64,000 nt of DNA from NCBI RefSeq assembly GCF_004216955.1, contig NZ_SGXL01000001.1:1235034-1299033 (forward strand). The letters run 5' to 3'. A program made the position numbers and the translations under genes. Below, piece after piece: positions 28,663 to 38,015 of this stretch. Position 1 is the first letter of the stretch. Every line of letters begins with the position of its first letter. The notes under the pieces are model-generated. The model had not been told where the DNA came from, did not search any database, and was given only the letters and a program-made list of their open reading frames with translations. Origin of the DNA: Fictibacillus sp. BK138. GTDB lineage: Bacteria > Bacillota > Bacilli > Bacillales > Fictibacillaceae.

Positions 28663-29958
28663 TTGAATACTTATAATGATGCATTAACATGGATACATGG
28701 TTTGTTGAAATTTGGCATAAAGCCAGGATTAAAGAGAGTGGAATGGCTGCTGCAAAGAACAGGAAATCCAGAGGAAAAAATTAAATGTGTACATATTGCC
28801 GGAACAAACGGAAAAGGATCTACTGTAGAGTATTTGCGGAGCATTTTTAATGAAGCTGGCTACAATGTGGGCACCTTTACTTCACCATACCTCATCACCT
28901 TTAACGAGAGAGTTTCCATAAATAAAGTACCTATTAAAAATCAAGAGCTGTTGGAATACGCAAAATTGGTTAAACCATTCGTAGAAGAACTATCTGAAAC
29001 CTCACTGGGAAGTCCGACAGAGTTTGAAGTGATTACAGTTATATCAATGCTGTATTTTGCAGATAAGCAGCCTGATATCGTTATTTATGAAACAGGATTA
29101 GGCGGTTTATATGATTCTACAAATGTGATTACTCCGATATTGAGTCTGATTTCAAATATTGGATATGATCATATGGGGATCTTAGGGGATACCATGGAGG
29201 AAATTGCATTTCAAAAAGCAGGGATCATTAAAAAAGGAGTTCCGGTCATTACATCCGTTGAACAGATCGAAGCTTTAAAAGTGATAGAGAAAAAGGCTGA
29301 TACAATGAATTCTGAATCTTTTTTCCTTGGCAGAGATTTTTCGATTCATCACATGAAAAGTTCTGACTGGGGAGAGGAGTTTGTATACACAGGGCTTGAG
29401 AAATCAAATTTCTCAGCGGAAATATCAATGAAAGGAATTCATCAAGTGAAAAATGCCGGCCTTGCGCTGGCTGCTGTCGAATATTTAACAGAAAAGGGTT
29501 ACTACAGAATTGATGCGGGAAAAATAAAAACCGGATTATTTCGAGCAAATTGGGCGGGAAGGTTTGAAAAAGTTTCTTCTTCACCCGATATAATTATAGA
29601 CGGTGCTCACAACCATCAAGGAATACAAGCACTCAGACAAACAATAGAAAACCATTATAAGGACAGAAAGATCTATTTATTATTCGCGGCACTGCATGAT
29701 AAAGCTTATAAAAACATGATGAAAGAGCTTGATAACATTATATATGAGGCTTATTTCACGACATTTAACTTTCCGAGAGCAGCGTCTGCAGAACAGTTGC
29801 AGGCTGAAAGTCCGTTTCAAAGGTCATGTTCAAACTCTAATTGGAATGAAGCTTTAGAAGAGATAAAGAAAAAACTTAACAGTGAGGATGTCCTTATTAT
29901 TACGGGATCTCTTTACTTTATTTCAGAGATCAGAAAAAGTTTTCAAAATTTGGAATAA
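28663..29958 (+). CDS. folC: Folylpolyglutamate synthase / dihydrofolate synthase
   Basis: FolC, an ATP-dependent Mur-ligase-type enzyme, adds glutamate to dihydropteroate and folates. It has the P-loop HIAGTNGKGSTVEYL, the TSPYLITFNERVSIN loop, an ETGLGGLYDSTNV stretch and the C-terminal domain with IIDGAHNHQGIQAL. 431 residues is normal. The start is a TTG (28663) with AAAGGCGGG upstream; no closer ATG fits. GLGGLYDSTN has Tyr where many homologues have Arg (GLGGRLDATN), which may be worth a check. comC, which follows folC in B. subtilis, is absent. Confidence 0.95.
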   Translation: MNTYNDALTWIHGLLKFGIKPGLKRVEWLLQRTGNPEEKIKCVHIAGTNGKGSTVEYLRSIFNEAGYNVGTFTSPYLITFNERVSINKVPIKNQELLEYAKLVKPFVEELSETSLGSPTEFEVITVISMLYFADKQPDIVIYETGLGGLYDSTNVITPILSLISNIGYDHMGILGDTMEEIAFQKAGIIKKGVPVITSVEQIEALKVIEKKADTMNSESFFLGRDFSIHHMKSSDWGEEFVYTGLEKSNFSAEISMKGIHQVKNAGLALAAVEYLTEKGYYRIDAGKIKTGLFRANWAGRFEKVSSSPDIIIDGAHNHQGIQALRQTIENHYKDRKIYLLFAALHDKAYKNMMKELDNIIYEAYFTTFNFPRAASAEQLQAESPFQRSCSNSNWNEALEEIKKKLNSEDVLIITGSLYFISEIRKSFQNLE

Positions 29959-29964
29959 CATTTA

Positions 29965-29992
29965 TTGTAATTTTTTGAACTTTTGATAAAAT
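29965..29992 (+). promoter_or_regulatory. Candidate sigma A promoter of the GGDEF gene
   Basis: TTGTAA at 29965-29970, 16 bases, then TAAAAT at 29987-29992 with a TGA extension. It lies about 70 bases before the start codon. Confidence 0.45.
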
Positions 29993-30060
29993 AAAAAGAT
30001 AAGAGAAATGTACTAGTAAAATAGATGTGTATATTGAACATTAAAAGGGAGGGGACAGCC

Positions 30061-31782
30061 ATGGAATCTCAGATGAATAATATGAGAAAACGCAAATATG
30101 TAATAGCTGCATGGCTGATTTTATTCCCTTTAGCTTGGTGGACTGCCGTTCAAATGACCAATAACCAGCCGGATTTAAATTTGATCGACTTGGGCATTAT
30201 TGCAGTTTTAGCGATTATTGTTTCTATGTTTCCTATTAAGGTTCTTAATACAAATATATCTTTTATGTCTGGTATAAATCTAGCTGTCTTTTTATATTTT
30301 GGTCTAACAGTTGCTTTAACAATGACACTTATTTCTGTAATTGCCATGTTTATTTCACTTAAAGCTCATATTATAAAAGAGTATTACAGATATATGGCCA
30401 ATACGCTTATGTTTTCATGGATTATCATTTGTGAAGCGAGTGTTTTTTACTTTCTTGGCGGGGAAACAGGGGCGTTCAACTTAAATCAATCGATTAATCT
30501 AATACCTGTTTTTGGATATGTTTTGACAGGATTAATACTCAATCATGTCGGATTATATTTCATTATTACGGTGCTTTATGAGCAATCCAGTCGTTTTATT
30601 GAACGGGATGCATTATGGGATCTTGTTTCAGAAGTTCTAGCTATACCAGTTGGACTGATGCTTTACGTTCTATACTCCCAATTGGGACAGCCTGCTATTT
30701 TTTATGTAGGGCTTCCTTTTATATCACTTTCATTCATTATTAAACTCTATCATTCGAGTGAACAGATCAATGTTTCTTTGCAAAAAGCGAGCGAGATTGG
30801 TCAGCAGCTTTCGGAACATTTAAAAGTAAATCATATTTTAGATGTTTTTATAGAAAAACTTATTGCATTCATGTCTGTTGATTTTGCCTTTATTTATGAC
30901 GCAGATGCTGGTGAACATTTAAAAATTATAAGAAAGTATGAAAGTGAAGAAGGTATATTAGCTTCAGTCCCTATTAAAAAGCATGAAGCGATCAGCGGAA
31001 AAGTCTGGTCTACCGGTAAAAGTATAAGGTACTGTAAGATCAATGCCTGGAGAGAAATATCTGAAACATTCTTTCAGAGCAAAGCAGAATCTGTAGTAGC
31101 CGTACCTATGATTCGAAATCAAAGAATCGTTGGCATTATTACTTTTGCTTCTAAGAAAAAACATGCCTATCAAAAACATCACTTGATTATTTTAGAGATT
31201 TTAGCAAACTATTTAGCGGTTGCCATTGATAACGCAAGAAACTATGAATCTACAAAACTAAAAAGTGAGCAGTGTCCATTAACAGGTCTCTATAATTATA
31301 GATACTTTGAGGATTTGCTGGCTAATATGTATAACAATTACGAATATTTCAGAAAACAATTCTCTGTTATTTTGCTAGATATCGATCATTTTAAAGCAGT
31401 TAATGATTCGTACGGTCATCAAAGCGGCAATGATGTACTCATCATGCTTGCTCGAAGGCTCGAGGATTTTATTGGTGAACGAGGAACAGTAGCGCGATAT
31501 GGCGGGGAAGAATTTATTATTCTTCTGCCGGAATCTGGCGGTAACGAATGTTTAGAAATAGCTGAACAGCTTCGTTCTGTAATTTCGGACAATGGATTCG
31601 AAATCCATAACGATTTAACCGATCAGTGTAAACATAAGATATACATAACTGCGAGTATTGGGGTAGCTACCGCTCCTCATCAAGGTGAAGATCCTTTAAC
31701 ATTGATAAGAAATGCAGATCGAGCCATGTATACTGGTGCAAAACAGCAAGGCCGCAACAAGGTGGCAGCTTATATTGGATAA
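30061..31782 (+). CDS. Membrane-bound GAF-GGDEF diguanylate cyclase
   Basis: Predicted to make cyclic di-GMP from two GTP. Order in 573 residues: about seven transmembrane helices (~12-230), a cytosolic GAF sensor (~245-395, with AVPMIRNQRIVGIITFASKK), and a GGDEF domain (~405-573). The active-site motif is intact as GGEEF at residues 481-485, and DIDHFKAVNDSYGHQSGNDVL is typical of active cyclases. The inhibitory I-site RxxD is not present five residues upstream (GERG instead), so product inhibition is probably weak. GGGAGGGG fixes the ATG at 30061. It is not at this place in B. subtilis. Confidence 0.93.
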   Translation: MESQMNNMRKRKYVIAAWLILFPLAWWTAVQMTNNQPDLNLIDLGIIAVLAIIVSMFPIKVLNTNISFMSGINLAVFLYFGLTVALTMTLISVIAMFISLKAHIIKEYYRYMANTLMFSWIIICEASVFYFLGGETGAFNLNQSINLIPVFGYVLTGLILNHVGLYFIITVLYEQSSRFIERDALWDLVSEVLAIPVGLMLYVLYSQLGQPAIFYVGLPFISLSFIIKLYHSSEQINVSLQKASEIGQQLSEHLKVNHILDVFIEKLIAFMSVDFAFIYDADAGEHLKIIRKYESEEGILASVPIKKHEAISGKVWSTGKSIRYCKINAWREISETFFQSKAESVVAVPMIRNQRIVGIITFASKKKHAYQKHHLIILEILANYLAVAIDNARNYESTKLKSEQCPLTGLYNYRYFEDLLANMYNNYEYFRKQFSVILLDIDHFKAVNDSYGHQSGNDVLIMLARRLEDFIGERGTVARYGGEEFIILLPESGGNECLEIAEQLRSVISDNGFEIHNDLTDQCKHKIYITASIGVATAPHQGEDPLTLIRNADRAMYTGAKQQGRNKVAAYIG

Positions 31783-31787
31783 CTGTG

Positions 31788-31830
31788 AAAGATCTCAGGA
31801 AGTCATCTGGGGTCTTTTATTATTTTTAAG
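31788..31830 (+). terminator. Terminator of the GGDEF gene
   Basis: AAAGATCTCAG / CTGGGGTCTTT stem with two G-U pairs, then TTATTATTTTT. Its 3' arm and T tract form the left edge of a MITE-like copy. Confidence 0.7.
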
Positions 31831-32096
31831 ATTGTTGCTATAGAAAGGTTTTTTATCCGTCCTTCATTGAAAAGTTAATTGAAGTGTAAGGGCGAGACTC
31901 CTCGAAAATGAACTTCACATTTTCTTCGTGCGATGTTAAGCTGCCGGAGCCTTCCTTGTCCTGCAGGATGAGTGGGACAGGTGAGACCATTCAAAGTCGC
32001 AAGGCGACGAATGGGCTCACCGCACACCCTGCGGAAAGCGAGCCCTGCAACGGAAATTAACCTCATTCAAAAACAACCTACTTTACGAAAACAGCC
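31811..32096 (-). repeat. MITE-like long-palindrome repeat, copy 4 (full, inverted, longest)
   Basis: Read on the minus strand it begins GGCTGTTTTCGTAAAG, has GCTCGCTTTCCGCAGGG then GTGCGGTGAGCCC, an inner hairpin ATTCGTCGCCTTGCGACTTT, GGTCTCACCTGTCCC, an insert of about 70 bases not seen in the others, GGAGTCTCGCCC and ACACTTCAATTAAC, and ends in CAACAATCTTAAAAA. It fills the gap between the GGDEF gene and spoIIB. Confidence 0.83.
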
Positions 32097-32177
32097 TTTT
32101 TTTGAATTAGAATCTGCTTTTTCAGTTCTATTAAATTTCATTTTGCATATGATTTAGTAGATGCTAGAGAGGAGCGG

Positions 32178-33182
32178 ATGGGCTTGAAACAGGAGATTTC
32201 AATATTAATAAATGGAAAAGAAAAGCGATATAGTGAAAGTAAATCCCGCAAAGAACAAGATCATTCAAGTAATGAGATAGCAGCGGCTATTGAAGTATTA
32301 GACAAAGATAAATACATGGTGCTTGCAGAACCGTTAAGGAAAAATGATATAGCTTTTAAAAGAAAGAAAATGAATTTATTTTCTCAAAAAAGGACAGGCT
32401 TTTACCTACCACAAAAAGGTAAATCCATACCAAAACAGATCTTAGCAGCAGTCATGGCTGCAGTAGTGACTGGAACTGTTTTAGGCATTATGGTTTTGAT
32501 GGTATTTTCAACAGATATAACAGAAGCAGGAAATCTTAAACCTGAAACAGCTCACGTTCAAAAAGAAGAGTCTCCTTCAGGAAAAAAACTGGTCACATTG
32601 CCTCCTATCAACTTAGAATTCTCAGCCCTGCAGGCTGGTGTATTTTCAACAAAAGAAAGAGCGGACGACGTTGTGAAATCCATTGAAGATAAAGGTTTTT
32701 CTGCAGTGATCATCCCAGCTGGTGATGAGAAATCTGCCGTCATTGTAGGGATAGCAAATGAAAAACATCAATTAGAAAGCTATGGTGAAACCTATCAAAA
32801 TAAGATGGAGAAACCAATCGTGAAAAAACTGTCATTCTCATTTGATAATTTAAAAACACCAAGCAACTTAGACGAGACATATTTCACTAATGGAAAGATT
32901 CTTCTGCAGAACGTATTAACTCTCTCTCAGATGCCTGGCACAAAAGAATCTGGACTAGATCAAACTTTAAGTGATTTTAATAAATGGAAACAGTACGGAC
33001 AGAACCAAAAGAAAAACTGGAAGGAAGAAACAGCTAAAGCTGCTTCAGATTTTGAAAAACAGCTTGAAGGTGCTTTTCTAGCATTGAAAGATACAAAGAA
33101 AGGCGAGCTTAACTGGGCATTTCAGCAAAAGGTCATGGATAGTCTTCAATCATATAAACAGTTGCTTCAGACTTTAAAATAG
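32178..33182 (+). CDS. spoIIB: Stage II sporulation protein B-like, SPOR-domain membrane protein
   Basis: SpoIIB localises to the sporulation septum and helps septal peptidoglycan thinning and engulfment. The 334-residue protein has a charged cytoplasmic N-terminus (~1-90), one transmembrane helix (~92-112, ILAAVMAAVVTGTVLGIMVLMVF) and an external SPOR-like domain (~148-215, FSALQAGVFSTKERADDVVKSIEDKGF), which binds denuded glycan strands. The C-terminus is a helical region. Overall similarity to B. subtilis SpoIIB is modest; position between folC and maf and domain order support it. GAGAGGAGCGG precedes the ATG. Confidence 0.85.
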   Translation: MGLKQEISILINGKEKRYSESKSRKEQDHSSNEIAAAIEVLDKDKYMVLAEPLRKNDIAFKRKKMNLFSQKRTGFYLPQKGKSIPKQILAAVMAAVVTGTVLGIMVLMVFSTDITEAGNLKPETAHVQKEESPSGKKLVTLPPINLEFSALQAGVFSTKERADDVVKSIEDKGFSAVIIPAGDEKSAVIVGIANEKHQLESYGETYQNKMEKPIVKKLSFSFDNLKTPSNLDETYFTNGKILLQNVLTLSQMPGTKESGLDQTLSDFNKWKQYGQNQKKNWKEETAKAASDFEKQLEGAFLALKDTKKGELNWAFQQKVMDSLQSYKQLLQTLK

Positions 33183-33190
33183 AAATGTTT

Positions 33191-33232
33191 TAAAAAAGCA
33201 GAGATACTCCCCTTTCTCTGCTTTTTTTCTGC
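33191..33232 (+). terminator. Terminator of spoIIB
   Basis: AAAAAGCAGAGA / TCTCTGCTTTTT stem with a ten-base loop and seven T. Confidence 0.92.
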
Positions 33233-33307
33233 TATAAATACAACTGCCTTGTCTGCTTTTTTAGCACTTTCGAGAAATTTGTCAAAAATCGTCTAAGAAT
33301 ATTACCA

Positions 33308-33375
33308 TTTGCCCACATAAAAAAGCCAAAAATACCGAAAAACTAATAGAAGTAAGTTTTTGGCGCTGTTTGTCT
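33308..33375. other. Intergenic segment with possible remnant of the phased array
   Basis: On the minus strand TTTTATGTGGG (33312-33322) and a TTTTTCGGTAT (33332-33342) are 20 bp apart and resemble the units of the arrays at 4.7 and 25 kb. A GCCAAAAA...TTTTTGGC dyad with a long loop also spans this place. Evidence is weak; otherwise nothing is visible between the spoIIB terminator and maf. Confidence 0.25.
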
Positions 33376-33445
33376 ATTTTTTACAAGTTTGTTATTGTAA
33401 AACTGTACAAATTTAACATCAACGAACGAATTGAAAGGTGATTAC

Positions 33446-34027
33446 ATGAAACACCTCATTTTAGCCTCTTCTTCACCTCGGAGATATGAACTTCTGTCAT
33501 TAACGCTTCTTCCATTTGAAACTTATCCTAGTACACTTGAAGAAAAAATGGATCCAACTCTTAGTCCAAGTCAATTAGTAGAATCACTTGCAGAACAAAA
33601 AGCATCAGAAGTACTTACATATAAACCAAATGATGTTATTTTAGGTGCGGATACAATTGTTGCTTATGGCAACAACCGGCTTGGGAAGCCGCGAAATGAA
33701 CAAGAAGCTGCTGAAACGCTAAGAATGCTGTCAGGTCAGACGCATGATGTTTACACAGGTGTTTGTATTATGGATCAAGAAAAGAAACGTTTATTTTCAG
33801 TAAAGACAAGTGTGACGTTTTATCCACTAAGCGAAGAAACGATTCAGTGGTACATCAAGACCGGTGAACCTTTTGACAAAGCAGGAAGCTATGGGATCCA
33901 AGGTTCAGGTTCTTTACTCGTAGAAAAGATTCATGGCGATTATTTTAGTGTTGTAGGTTTGCCGGTATCGAGAGTGGTAAGAACACTTAATGATTTCGGA
34001 TTTTCTTTCACCGGGTCAGTCATATAG
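33446..34027 (+). CDS. maf: Maf-type nucleoside triphosphate pyrophosphatase
   Basis: Maf proteins hydrolyse non-canonical or pyrimidine nucleoside triphosphates (house-cleaning, often dTTP/UTP) and affect septum formation when overexpressed. The 193-residue product opens with LILASSSPRRYELL and has GADTIVAYGNNRLGKP, a TGVCIMD stretch and DKAGSYGIQGSGS, the family's conserved regions. AAAGGTGATT fixes the ATG at 33446 rather than the TTG at 33431. It precedes radC and mre genes, as in B. subtilis. Confidence 0.95.
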   Translation: MKHLILASSSPRRYELLSLTLLPFETYPSTLEEKMDPTLSPSQLVESLAEQKASEVLTYKPNDVILGADTIVAYGNNRLGKPRNEQEAAETLRMLSGQTHDVYTGVCIMDQEKKRLFSVKTSVTFYPLSEETIQWYIKTGEPFDKAGSYGIQGSGSLLVEKIHGDYFSVVGLPVSRVVRTLNDFGFSFTGSVI

Positions 34028-34053
34028 GCTGAATAAACGAGGGAGGAACGTAA

Positions 34054-34743
34054 GTGGCAACAAAACCGCTTATGATTAAAGATTATCCATTACAGGAAAG
34101 ACCAAGGGAAAGGCTGCTGCAAGACGGTCCTGATACTTTGTCCAACTATGAATTATTAGCTATTCTTTTACGTACGGGAACAAAACAGATGTCAGCCATA
34201 CAGCTATCGCACCATATTATTCAGCATTTTGAAGGATTAAGACATCTGAAAGATGCTTCGATTGGCGAACTGAAAGAAATAAACGGCATTGGACCTGCCA
34301 AAGCAGTAGAACTAATCGCCGCTATTGAAATAGGAAAAAGGATCAGCCGTCTTCAATTTGAAGAGAGATACACGATCCGGTCCCCAGAAGATGGGGCAAG
34401 GTACTTAATGGATGAACTGCGCTTTTTGCACCAAGAACACTTTGTCTGTTTATACTTGAATACTAAGAATCAAGTTCTGAACAAAAAAACAGTCTTTATC
34501 GGCAGCCTAAACACTTCAATCGTACATCCGCGTGAAGTGTTCAAAGAAGGCTTGAAGCGATCCTGTGCTTCTATTATTTGTTTTCACAACCATCCGAGTG
34601 GCGATCCTGCTCCGAGCCGTGAAGATATAGAAGTTACTAAAAGGTTAGTAGAGTGTGGAAAAATGCTGGGAATTGAAGTGTTGGATCACATTATTATAGG
34701 TGATCAAAAATACGTAAGTTTAAAAGAAAAAGGATATGTTTAA
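34054..34743 (+). CDS. radC: RadC/YsxA family JAB-domain protein
   Basis: A 229-residue protein with N-terminal helix-hairpin-helix (LKEINGIGPAKAVELIAAIEIGKR) and a C-terminal MPN/JAB domain whose metal motif is complete: CFHNHPSGDPAPSREDIEVT. The name RadC is historic, and a repair role is not established. The start is GTG with GGGAGGAACG upstream. It sits between maf and mreB. Confidence 0.95.
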   Translation: MATKPLMIKDYPLQERPRERLLQDGPDTLSNYELLAILLRTGTKQMSAIQLSHHIIQHFEGLRHLKDASIGELKEINGIGPAKAVELIAAIEIGKRISRLQFEERYTIRSPEDGARYLMDELRFLHQEHFVCLYLNTKNQVLNKKTVFIGSLNTSIVHPREVFKEGLKRSCASIICFHNHPSGDPAPSREDIEVTKRLVECGKMLGIEVLDHIIIGDQKYVSLKEKGYV

Positions 34744-34745
34744 CA

Positions 34746-34775
34746 TTGTCTTTTGATTCTTTTATAGCGTATAAT
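34746..34775 (+). promoter_or_regulatory. Sigma A promoter of mreB
   Basis: TTGTCT at 34746-34751, 18 bases, then a perfect TATAAT at 34770-34775, about 41 bases before mreB. Confidence 0.6.
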
Positions 34776-34815
34776 CAAACGTATGAGTTTTGCTTGATGA
34801 AAGGAGTTTACATAA

Positions 34816-35853
34816 ATGTTTGGTGGATTTTCAAGAGATTTAGGAATTGATTTAGGAACTGCAAACACACTTGTTTACGTGAAGGGCAAGGGTGTTGTTG
34901 TGCGTGAACCTTCCGTTGTTGCTTTGCGTACTGACACAGGTTCAATTGAGGCGGTAGGTAATGCTGCTAAAAATATGATCGGCCGTACACCGGGGAATAT
35001 TGTTGCTGTAAGACCAATGAAGGACGGTGTTATTGCGGACTTTGAAACTACTGCTACAATGATGAAGTATTTTATTCAGCAAGCACAAAAGAACCGTTCT
35101 GTATTTGCACGCAAACCTTATGTAATGGTTTGTGTACCATCTGGTATTACAGCGGTTGAAAAACGTGCTGTTGAAGATGCTACAAAACAAGCTGGTGCTC
35201 GTGAAGCTTATACGATTGAAGAGCCGTTTGCGGCAGCTATCGGAGCTGATCTTCCTGTATGGGAACCAACTGGAAGCATGGTTGTTGATATCGGCGGAGG
35301 TACAACAGAAGTTGCTATTATCTCCCTTGGGGGAATCGTAACGAGTCAGTCGATTCGCATCGCTGGTGATGAGATGGATGATGCAATCATCGCTTACATT
35401 AAAAAAACGTATAACTTAATGATTGGTGAAAGAACTGCAGAAACTCTTAAACTTGAAATCGGATCTGCAGGAACACCTGAAGGTATCGAAGACATGGATA
35501 TCCGTGGACGAGATTTATTGACAGGTCTTCCGAAAACGATTACGATTACGGCGGAAGAAGTTTCCAGCGCGTTGCGTGATACGGTAAATAGCATTATGGA
35601 TGCTGTAAAAGTAACTCTTGAAAAAACACCACCAGAGCTTGCTGCTGACATTATGGATCGCGGTATCGTCCTTACTGGTGGAGGAGCTTTATTGAGAAAC
35701 TTGGATAAAGTGATAAGCGAAGAGACAAAAATGCCTGTTATCGTGGCGGAAAACGCATTGGATTGTGTAGCAGTAGGAACTGGCCGTGCGCTTGAAAATC
35801 TGCACCTTTTCAAATCCAAAGCTGGTATTACTTCTAGATCTAAATCCAAGTAA
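34816..35853 (+). CDS. mreB: Rod-shape determining protein MreB
   Basis: Actin-like ATPase that forms membrane-associated filaments guiding lateral wall synthesis. The 345 residues show phosphate 1 ([17 protein letters not shown]), phosphate 2 ([19 protein letters not shown]) and adenosine motif ([18 protein letters not shown]). Codon use is strongly biased, fitting high expression. First of mreBCD-minCD. Confidence 0.98.
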   Translation: MFGGFSRDLGIDLGTANTLVYVKGKGVVVREPSVVALRTDTGSIEAVGNAAKNMIGRTPGNIVAVRPMKDGVIADFETTATMMKYFIQQAQKNRSVFARKPYVMVCVPSGITAVEKRAVEDATKQAGAREAYTIEEPFAAAIGADLPVWEPTGSMVVDIGGGTTEVAIISLGGIVTSQSIRIAGDEMDDAIIAYIKKTYNLMIGERTAETLKLEIGSAGTPEGIEDMDIRGRDLLTGLPKTITITAEEVSSALRDTVNSIMDAVKVTLEKTPPELAADIMDRGIVLTGGGALLRNLDKVISEETKMPVIVAENALDCVAVGTGRALENLHLFKSKAGITSRSKSK

Positions 35854-35868
35854 GTAGGTGTATTTTTC

Positions 35869-36741
35869 ATGCCACATTTTTTTTCGAATAAACGGCTTAT
35901 CATTCTGCTAGTCAGTATTATTATTCTAGTAGCTTTGATTGGTTTTTCGATGAAAAAAAGGGAAAGCCTAACCTTACCTGAGCAGTTTTTAAAAGACTCT
36001 GCAGGACTAACACAAACGATTTTCTATAAACCCGCTAATACAATAGCGGGTTTCTTTGAGAATTTAGCTGAAATGAAACAGCTTTACAAAGAGAATCAAA
36101 TGTTAAAAGCAAGGTTAGATGAGTACGCGAAATTGTATGTACAGTACGAGGAAGTTAAGAAAACAAACGAAACGTTAAAAGCGCAGCTTGATAAAGAAGA
36201 AGATCTAACAGACTTCAAGGTGCGGGAAGCAACAGTAATCGGCAGATCTCCTGATCAATGGAATCAATTTATCTATATCAATAAAGGTGAAAAAGACGGA
36301 ATAAAGCCAAAGATGGCCGTTATTTCACCCCAAGGTTTTATAGGTAAAGTGACGAATGTTTCTTTGTTCCAATCCACTGTTCAGCTTATAAGCGATAACG
36401 ATCGGACAAATCGTTTTTCTGCTATTGTTCAAGGTGAAAGAAATATTTTTGGTACGATAGAAGGATACGATCCAAAACGTCAGGCTTTGCTGTTTAAAAA
36501 AATTCCGGTAGATGCAAAGATTAAAAAGGGTCAAAAAGTTATTACTTCAGGACTTGGGGATGTTTTTCCTCCTAATCTTTTGATTGGGGAAGTAATTGAT
36601 ATTGAACCAGATGAAGTCGGTTTGACTCAAACTGCTTATTTGAAGCCCTCTGCCGACTTGTATGATTTAGATCATGTGATGGTTCTCGAAAGAGAGATGC
36701 CAGCAGTAGATGAAAGTTTAAAAGAAAAGGAGGAAGAATGA
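35869..36741 (+). CDS. mreC: Rod-shape determining protein MreC
   Basis: MreC is a single-pass protein linking MreB to the external wall machinery. The 290 residues have one N-terminal transmembrane helix (~8-26, RLIILLVSIIILVALIGFSM), a coiled coil (~60-110, MKQLYKENQMLKARLDEYAK) and a beta-rich extracytoplasmic domain with VIGRSPDQWNQFIYINKGEKDG. It overlaps mreD by 4 bases. Confidence 0.97.
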   Translation: MPHFFSNKRLIILLVSIIILVALIGFSMKKRESLTLPEQFLKDSAGLTQTIFYKPANTIAGFFENLAEMKQLYKENQMLKARLDEYAKLYVQYEEVKKTNETLKAQLDKEEDLTDFKVREATVIGRSPDQWNQFIYINKGEKDGIKPKMAVISPQGFIGKVTNVSLFQSTVQLISDNDRTNRFSAIVQGERNIFGTIEGYDPKRQALLFKKIPVDAKIKKGQKVITSGLGDVFPPNLLIGEVIDIEPDEVGLTQTAYLKPSADLYDLDHVMVLEREMPAVDESLKEKEEE

Positions 36742-37259
36742 TGAAAAAAATCCTTCTTCCTTTTCTTATCTATTTAGCATTTATTAGCGAGAGTTCATTG
36801 ATGCAAGCTCTATTGCCTCAGGAGAACAACATGGAATGGCAATTTATACCTCGCTTTTCAATGGTAATGATTTTATTTATTGCTATGTATTTAAATTCAA
36901 CATATGGACTGGTCTATGGATTAGGGTTTGGACTTCTTACTGATCTGCTTTATACGGATATTATCGGTGTGTACTTATTTTCGATGGCTGCCACTGCCTA
37001 TATCACATCTGTCTTTTCAAGATATCTTTTCGGAAATCTTATTGTTACACTGCTTCTTTCCATTGTAGGTGTTTCTATCCTGGAGTTTTTTGTCTATGGC
37101 TTGAACAGTCTTATCGGGATCAGCAATCAAATGATAGATATGTTCCTTTATAAAAGATTGTTGCCTACCCTCATCTTAAACGGTTTCTTTGCGATACTCA
37201 TTTATTATCCATATGTAAAGCAGCTAAACCTGCTGAAGGATACCCTAAAAGAAAACTAA
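36738..37259 (+). CDS. mreD: Rod-shape determining protein MreD
   Basis: Small polytopic membrane partner of MreC, 173 residues with about five or six transmembrane helices. YGLVYGLGFGLLTDLLYTDIIG is the most characteristic stretch. It starts at ATGATG overlapping the mreC stop, with AAAGGAGGAAG just before. Confidence 0.95.
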   Translation: MMKKILLPFLIYLAFISESSLMQALLPQENNMEWQFIPRFSMVMILFIAMYLNSTYGLVYGLGFGLLTDLLYTDIIGVYLFSMAATAYITSVFSRYLFGNLIVTLLLSIVGVSILEFFVYGLNSLIGISNQMIDMFLYKRLLPTLILNGFFAILIYYPYVKQLNLLKDTLKEN

Positions 37260-37316
37260 CAGCAGCAAAGAGGAATTTAGACCTAGCTGTCGAATGTTAG
37301 TACGTTGAGGTGAACA

Positions 37317-38000
37317 ATGCCAATGGTACAAAAACTGCAGCACAACGTAACAATTAAAGGTACAAAAGACGGCCTCATTTTGTTGTTGGATGATACATGT
37401 TCCTTCGAAAAAATTATTGAGGAACTCTATGATAAATTAACTGCAAACAGTGGACAGCTGCTTAATGGTCCAGTTATTTCTGTTAAGGTAAAGGCAGGAA
37501 AGAGATATGTTACTGCTGAACAAGAAGAGAAATTGCGGGAAGTTTTAAAACAAAAAGAGAATCTGATCTTAGAACATATTGAATCAGACGTTATCACCAA
37601 GACAGAAGCTGAGGAATTAAGAAAAGATGCACAGGTTGTTACTGTTTCAAAGATTGTTAGATCTGGACAGGTTTTAGATATTCAGGGCGACCTGCTCTTG
37701 GTAGGCGATGTGAACCCGGGTGGAACTGTTATCGCTACTGGTAACATTTATATTCTCGGTGCCTTGAAAGGAATCGCTCATAGCGGAAGCAAAGGGAATG
37801 AAGAAGCGATCATCGCTGCTTCTGTTATGAAACCTTCTCAGCTAAGGATTGCACATCATATTAATAGAGCACCAGACTCTTATCCAGATTTGGGGAATGA
37901 GATGGAGTTTGCTTACATATCCAAAGAAGAACAACAGATTCGGATTGATCGGATCAGTGCTGTTCACCGACTTAGACCGACGTTGAACAGCTTGGTATAG
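37317..38000 (+). CDS. minC: Septum site-determining protein MinC
   Basis: MinC inhibits FtsZ polymerisation away from mid-cell with MinD. The 227-residue product has a divergent N-terminal FtsZ-interaction domain (NVTIKGTKDGLILLLDD) and a C-terminal beta-helix with the MinD-binding GQVLDIQGDLLLVGDVNPGG and ATGNIYILGALKGIAHSG. GAGGTGA precedes the ATG. Confidence 0.97.
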   Translation: MPMVQKLQHNVTIKGTKDGLILLLDDTCSFEKIIEELYDKLTANSGQLLNGPVISVKVKAGKRYVTAEQEEKLREVLKQKENLILEHIESDVITKTEAEELRKDAQVVTVSKIVRSGQVLDIQGDLLLVGDVNPGGTVIATGNIYILGALKGIAHSGSKGNEEAIIAASVMKPSQLRIAHHINRAPDSYPDLGNEMEFAYISKEEQQIRIDRISAVHRLRPTLNSLV

Positions 38001-38015
38001 AAAGGGGAATGAAGC

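Noticed and set aside
31875-32157. Two ~60-residue frames around 32.0 kb
   Set aside because: Both lie within the inverted MITE-like copy and have no ribosome binding site or protein-like composition.
33308-33342. Third phased array
   Set aside because: Only two related units; listed as a possible remnant, not counted as an array.
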